The position numbers and the translations under genes are program-made. A stretch of DNA of 10,209 nt from positions 1 through 10,209 of the forward strand of contig JAHQWZ010000049.1 of the NCBI GenBank assembly GCA_029856425.1, written 5' to 3'. Origin of the DNA: Candidatus Thorarchaeota archaeon (GTDB lineage: Archaea > Asgardarchaeota > Thorarchaeia > Thorarchaeales > Thorarchaeaceae). The notes under the pieces were generated by a model. That model saw only the letters and a program-made list of their open reading frames with translations. It was not told the DNA's origin and did no database searches. Shown here one piece after another: positions 7,291 through 10,209 of the stretch (position 1 is its first letter; every line of letters begins with the position of its first letter).

Positions 7291-7368
7291 AACTTGACCG
7301 TTTGAATACCAAAACATATGCAAGACGTCTACTCAACGTGCAGACCTGGCTCAGATCTTTTGAATATA

Positions 7369-8742
7369 TCAACTGCTTTCGTCTGTGGGTTTGGAACCAG
7401 GAGTTTCTTTCTCAGAGCGTTCCTTCCTGTTGCGCCCTCCCTGTAACCTATCCGCGAATGAGAGCAAAAGTCGATATGATAATACTGCAGCTCCAAGGAG
7501 AGCTCTCACAACACTCCTCATGAATGAGAGCAAAAGTCGGGTTGGTAGTATTGAAACACCGAAGAGAGTCCTCATAATCTTGCCTCTAATAGTTGCGCGT
7601 TCAGGATAACCAATGTATGACAGCGAATGTTCTCTCAAGATGTCATCAAGAGCAACTGCCATGGCCTCCTTAGCAAGACCTGATAGCTCGAGACCACGGA
7701 AGACGTCGCTCTCTCTAAACTCCTTCTTCTCAATAACACTCTTCCATTTCAGATACTTTGCTTTCTCAATGATGTCAGCAAGACTGTACAACAATTCTCC
7801 CAGATACGGCTGCAACTCAACTTGGATTTTAGTGGGAGTTGGTTCAGAGCTTATCTCATCATAGGCCTTGCGGACAGCAACTAACTGTTCAATAGGAGGC
7901 TTGAACCATAGAATGTGGAGAAGGCCTTCGGTTCGACGAAGGGTATTCCTATCTTTAGACTCTATATGTTTGGGGATTTCATCGAGAACAATCTCTTTAG
8001 CTTTGGCTGCTGTGTTTCCTTTTAGAGTAGTCCACGTTCGTTCAAGCTCGATGACTGCATTAGCATACCGATGAAATCGGAAATCAAGCAGTTCTTCCAC
8101 ATCTTTGAAGGCTAGCACATCAATGGTCTTGATTGTAAAGCGCTTGTCACCTCCAGCGATCTCCCAGAGACGCTTGGCTAGTTGAGGCAGGAGTCCGGGA
8201 GGAACAGGATCCTCTAATCGCAACGCATGATCGCCTGGCTGAGCTACTATGAAGCAATTGGCCAAGACTTTCTCCACCGTGGAAAGGGATGTCAAGTCGA
8301 TTGGAAATATATCGACAGCACCATGGCCGGTTGTTGACCAACAGACTATTTCTCCGGTCTTTCTATCACGCTCGAGAATAACCCGCTCTTTATCACCAAG
8401 ATGATCAAACTTTGATGTAAGGCCCTTTGAATAAGCCATCACAGCATAGACGACGTAGCGTTCCTTGTCTTCCTGGAGTCCTGGCATCCTTAATACAAGG
8501 CCAACAGTGTCTAATGGCTCACCACTCGAAAGCCATGCACCTGTCGTCTGATCCCATTCCCACCGGTCTCCAAGCTGATAGAAAACTTCTCTGAGTCCCC
8601 GGAGATCTTTTGCATCTCTAGCTTTCTTCAGAGTCTCTTGTTCCCATAACCTGTATCTCTCCTGCATTTTCATCATGCTCTTTCTCTCAAGGTCAAGCCA
8701 TTGCGTTTCGATTTTCAGTTTGACTTTCATTGAGCATGACAT
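7369..8742 (-). CDS. Uncharacterised 457-aa protein with hydrophobic C-terminal repeat
   Basis: I do not recognise this protein. The N-terminus (about 5-60) is strongly charged and helical. Next comes a mixed region (about 62-175) with Trp-rich DRWEWDQTTGAWL and strand-like stretches such as RYVVYAVMAY. A long helical part follows (about 190-380). Residues 391-434 hold two copies of a hydrophobic 22-residue unit, each containing RLLLSF, before a highly charged tail (GGRNRKERSEKE). The repeat could be a membrane-anchoring or amphipathic hairpin, which would place the protein at the inner face of the membrane; this is inference. The ATG at 8742 has AGGA 5 nt upstream; an ATG four codons in is an alternative. 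There are 88 bp to the upstream membrane protein gene on the same strand and 116 bp to the oxidoreductase gene, so co-transcription is possible but not shown. Confidence 0.75.
   Translation of the reverse strand: MSCSMKVKLKIETQWLDLERKSMMKMQERYRLWEQETLKKARDAKDLRGLREVFYQLGDRWEWDQTTGAWLSSGEPLDTVGLVLRMPGLQEDKERYVVYAVMAYSKGLTSKFDHLGDKERVILERDRKTGEIVCWSTTGHGAVDIFPIDLTSLSTVEKVLANCFIVAQPGDHALRLEDPVPPGLLPQLAKRLWEIAGGDKRFTIKTIDVLAFKDVEELLDFRFHRYANAVIELERTWTTLKGNTAAKAKEIVLDEIPKHIESKDRNTLRRTEGLLHILWFKPPIEQLVAVRKAYDEISSEPTPTKIQVELQPYLGELLYSLADIIEKAKYLKWKSVIEKKEFRESDVFRGLELSGLAKEAMAVALDDILREHSLSYIGYPERATIRGKIMRTLFGVSILPTRLLLSFMRSVVRALLGAAVLSYRLLLSFADRLQGGRNRKERSEKETPGSKPTDESS
7441..7572 (-). repeat. Tandem duplication of a 66-bp (22-codon) unit within the 457-aa gene
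   Basis: Two adjacent 66-bp units (7507-7572, then 7441-7506 in reading order) encode residues 391-412 and 413-434. Ten of 22 positions are identical, including an initial Arg, a Gly at position 5 and RLLLSF. Eighteen bases are identical at the same offset (7522-7539 and 7456-7473), covering the codons for RLLLSF. This identity at the DNA level favours duplication over convergence. Confidence 0.75.
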
Positions 8743-8830
8743 CCGTTTCCTAGCTCTTCAATTTTCAGTTCTATCTCAATCTAGAATCCTTATGAATACC
8801 ATTGAACCATTCATATTAGTGAGCAATCTT

Positions 8831-9844
8831 CTAGCCGCCAATTGCATGAATAGCAGCCGATAGAGCATCCGCTAGCTTCTCAGAGATTTCTTTGACTTGA
8901 GAAGGAGAACGAACCATTGTGGATTGAACATCAATTCGTAGGACTCGTTCATTTCTGAGCACGATTGTTGGTTCAGCATTGTGTGGTTCGATTTCGAGTT
9001 TCCACCCGAAATCAGATAGAATTGGAAGAGCCAGTAATGATTCTTGGATAGCATTGAGATGCTTTTCTGCAACATCAAATATCATCCTTTCGTCATCGCT
9101 AGAAGGCAGCCCTAGCCAATAGCAGATAACTAATCCTTCTTTTCTTGATCTATTAAGAATCTGAATGAAGATGTCGCCAAGAACCTGTTTCTTCCCCTTC
9201 CTTAGCCATCTAACAGCGGGCTGGAAATGCCGCTCACCTGTAACTGTATGCAGTGCTGATATTCTAGAAAGAACGAGGTGCTTCAAATGCTCAATGTTTT
9301 CATCATAGTATTTCATTCCGGCTGCTCGATATCCAGTGTAGAAACTTGCAGCACATAGGCCTGGAAGGACTAATGGGGGAGTAATATAGAAAAGAATGTG
9401 CGGGCTAAACACGGCAGTAATAGCAGTTGAGATGACAGCCCATACAATTACGCCAAACCAAGTCAAATCTATCACATCATCTACTGAAGGATCGTATTTC
9501 TGAAGCTGAAAACCGATATCATCGAAAAGGCGTGTGAGTTCTTCGGTATTGAGTTCTTGATTTGAAGTATTCCAATCCGCATCAAGACTTGAAGGATCTT
9601 GAAGCTTCAATTTGCTCTTAGTGCGTGTGCCCAACCCCTGAAAAGAACGGGTGAGTAGGAGTCCAATTAGCACCTGTGTTGAAAAATAGGCAATGGATAG
9701 ACCAAGTCCGTAGAATATTGTCAGGTAGTAAAGAAGAAGCACGGCGTAGACTGGAAATATGAGAGCACTGCCAATGAGTATTTGAATCTGCAAGAATCGT
9801 ACCTCGGACCAATCCAAGATATGGTAGCTTCTAGCTTTTGGCAA
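8831..9844 (-). CDS. Uncharacterised four-helix membrane protein (337 aa)
   Basis: I do not recognise the family. The hydropathy pattern is clear by eye. Two hydrophobic segments (about 19-41 and 43-65) form a first hairpin. A polar acidic loop follows (about 66-127, rich in Asp, Glu and Asn), then a second pair (about 128-147 and 149-172). A soluble domain of about 165 residues completes it. That domain has a basic patch (RWLRKGKKQ, about 212-220) and two strand-like stretches near the end (WKLEIEPHN, RVLRIDVQ) before a final helix. N- and C-termini are probably both cytoplasmic. The start is the TTG at 9844: GGAGAGGAGAGG directly precedes it, and no in-frame ATG occurs before residue 177. 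A nearby ATG at 9859 is out of frame. There are 65 bp to the upstream partial gene and 88 bp to the downstream one, all on the same strand. A scaffold or sensor role is possible, but no motif supports either. Confidence 0.72.
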   Translation of the reverse strand: MPKARSYHILDWSEVRFLQIQILIGSALIFPVYAVLLLYYLTIFYGLGLSIAYFSTQVLIGLLLTRSFQGLGTRTKSKLKLQDPSSLDADWNTSNQELNTEELTRLFDDIGFQLQKYDPSVDDVIDLTWFGVIVWAVISTAITAVFSPHILFYITPPLVLPGLCAASFYTGYRAAGMKYYDENIEHLKHLVLSRISALHTVTGERHFQPAVRWLRKGKKQVLGDIFIQILNRSRKEGLVICYWLGLPSSDDERMIFDVAEKHLNAIQESLLALPILSDFGWKLEIEPHNAEPTIVLRNERVLRIDVQSTMVRSPSQVKEISEKLADALSAAIHAIGG

Positions 9845-9856
9845 CCTCTCCTCTCC
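9845..9856 (-). promoter_or_regulatory. Ribosome binding site selecting a TTG start
   Basis: On the minus strand GGAGAGGAGAGG runs up to the TTG at 9844. The first GGAG has 8 nt of spacing, which supports a non-ATG start for the membrane protein gene. TATA-like CTTTATGC near 9891-9898 would give a leader of about 25 nt. Confidence 0.5.
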
Positions 9857-9909
9857 ATGTTAAATGGCTGTCTAGCATGGATTAGAAACAGCATAAAGCC
9901 TTGATGATT

Positions 9910-10209
9910 TCAGTCGATGAAGAAGACATCCCCTTGATTTTCTGATGCAGTCACTCGAATATGCATATCATTCTCTAGAACATGGCTTGCATCAGCGATT
10001 TTCACTACGCAGATAGCCTCACTCTCATATGCAGAAGAAGAGAATTGGCTTATGGGTTCTCCGAACTCAGACAAGACTGCGGATACGTTTCTGAAAAGAT
10101 GATCTAGTGTATCAGGATTCTCTTGAAATAGCTCCCTCAAACTTGAATCTAGCACCGCTATCTCATCTGATTCCCATTCACGATCAAGATCTTCAGGCTT
10201 ACAGACAAT
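9910..10209 (-). CDS. C-terminal end of an uncharacterised protein (at least 99 aa, runs off the right edge)
   Basis: The frame is open from the window edge to a TGA at 9912-9910, giving 99 residues. A GTG at 10155 lies inside, but the 18 codons before it are also open and read naturally (KPEDLDREWESDEIAV). I therefore treat this as the end of a longer gene. The visible part is acidic. It has a helical stretch (LRELFQENPDTLDHLFRN) followed by strand-like segments (AICVVKIADA, MHIRVTAS). No known motif is seen. It is on the same strand as the membrane protein gene, 65 bp upstream of it, and could belong to the same transcript. Confidence 0.6.
   Translation of the reverse strand: MVCKPEDLDREWESDEIAVLDSSLRELFQENPDTLDHLFRNVSAVLSEFGEPISQFSSSAYESEAICVVKIADASHVLENDMHIRVTASENQGDVFFID

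Noticed and set aside
7253..7372. TTG start at 7372 for the oxidoreductase gene, overlapping the upstream TGA
   Set aside because: It would add 40 residues with no FAD-family similarity and has no SD. The ATG at 7252 sits immediately before the Rossmann motif, as expected for the family.
8711..8770. Exact 10-mer ATTTTCAGTT repeated 50 bp apart (8711-8720 and 8761-8770)
   Set aside because: One copy is within codons and the other in the leader. It is short, AT-rich and unextended, so chance is likely.

Overview
The window looks like chromosomal DNA from an archaeon. It carries the start of a RadA-type recombinase, an archaeal-style Mre11/Rad50 pair, and Shine-Dalgarno (SD) GGAGG-type sites in front of coupled genes. 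It also has AT-rich TATA-like boxes upstream of genes that start a transcript. Moderate GC and a GH3-family adenylating enzyme would fit an Asgard (Thorarchaeota-like) genome. That placement is a guess from general knowledge, not something the sequence proves. I see no transposase, integrase, CRISPR array, tRNA or rRNA.

Layout. (1) Bases 1-1464, minus strand: a tightly coupled operon of two unrecognised proteins followed by radA, which runs off the left edge. The genes overlap as TAATG and ATGA. (2) Bases 1465-1962: a divergent intergenic region of about 500 bp holding possible promoters and a perfect palindrome. (3) Bases 1963-3519, plus strand: a GH3-superfamily acyl-adenylate/amido-synthetase-like enzyme. 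(4) Bases 3689-6054, plus strand: mre11 and rad50, overlapping by ATGA and probably driven by a TATA-like box near 3640. The Rad50 is only 429 residues. It has every ATPase motif but almost no coiled coil and no zinc hook. (5) Bases 6062-10209, minus strand and convergent with rad50 (7 bp between stop codons): an FAD/NAD(P)H oxidoreductase, an unrecognised 457-residue protein with a duplicated 22-residue hydrophobic unit near its C-terminus, a four-helix membrane protein, and the C-terminal end of another unrecognised gene.

How the genes relate. RadA acts in strand exchange and Mre11/Rad50 in end processing, so the left two-thirds carry recombinational repair functions, but in separate transcription units. 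The usual archaeal partners HerA and NurA are not beside mre11/rad50 here. The most unusual object is the hookless mini-Rad50 paired with a normal-looking Mre11. The next most useful lead is the pair of unknown genes translationally coupled to radA. The right-hand minus-strand genes may form a membrane-associated set, but nothing in the sequence assigns them a pathway.
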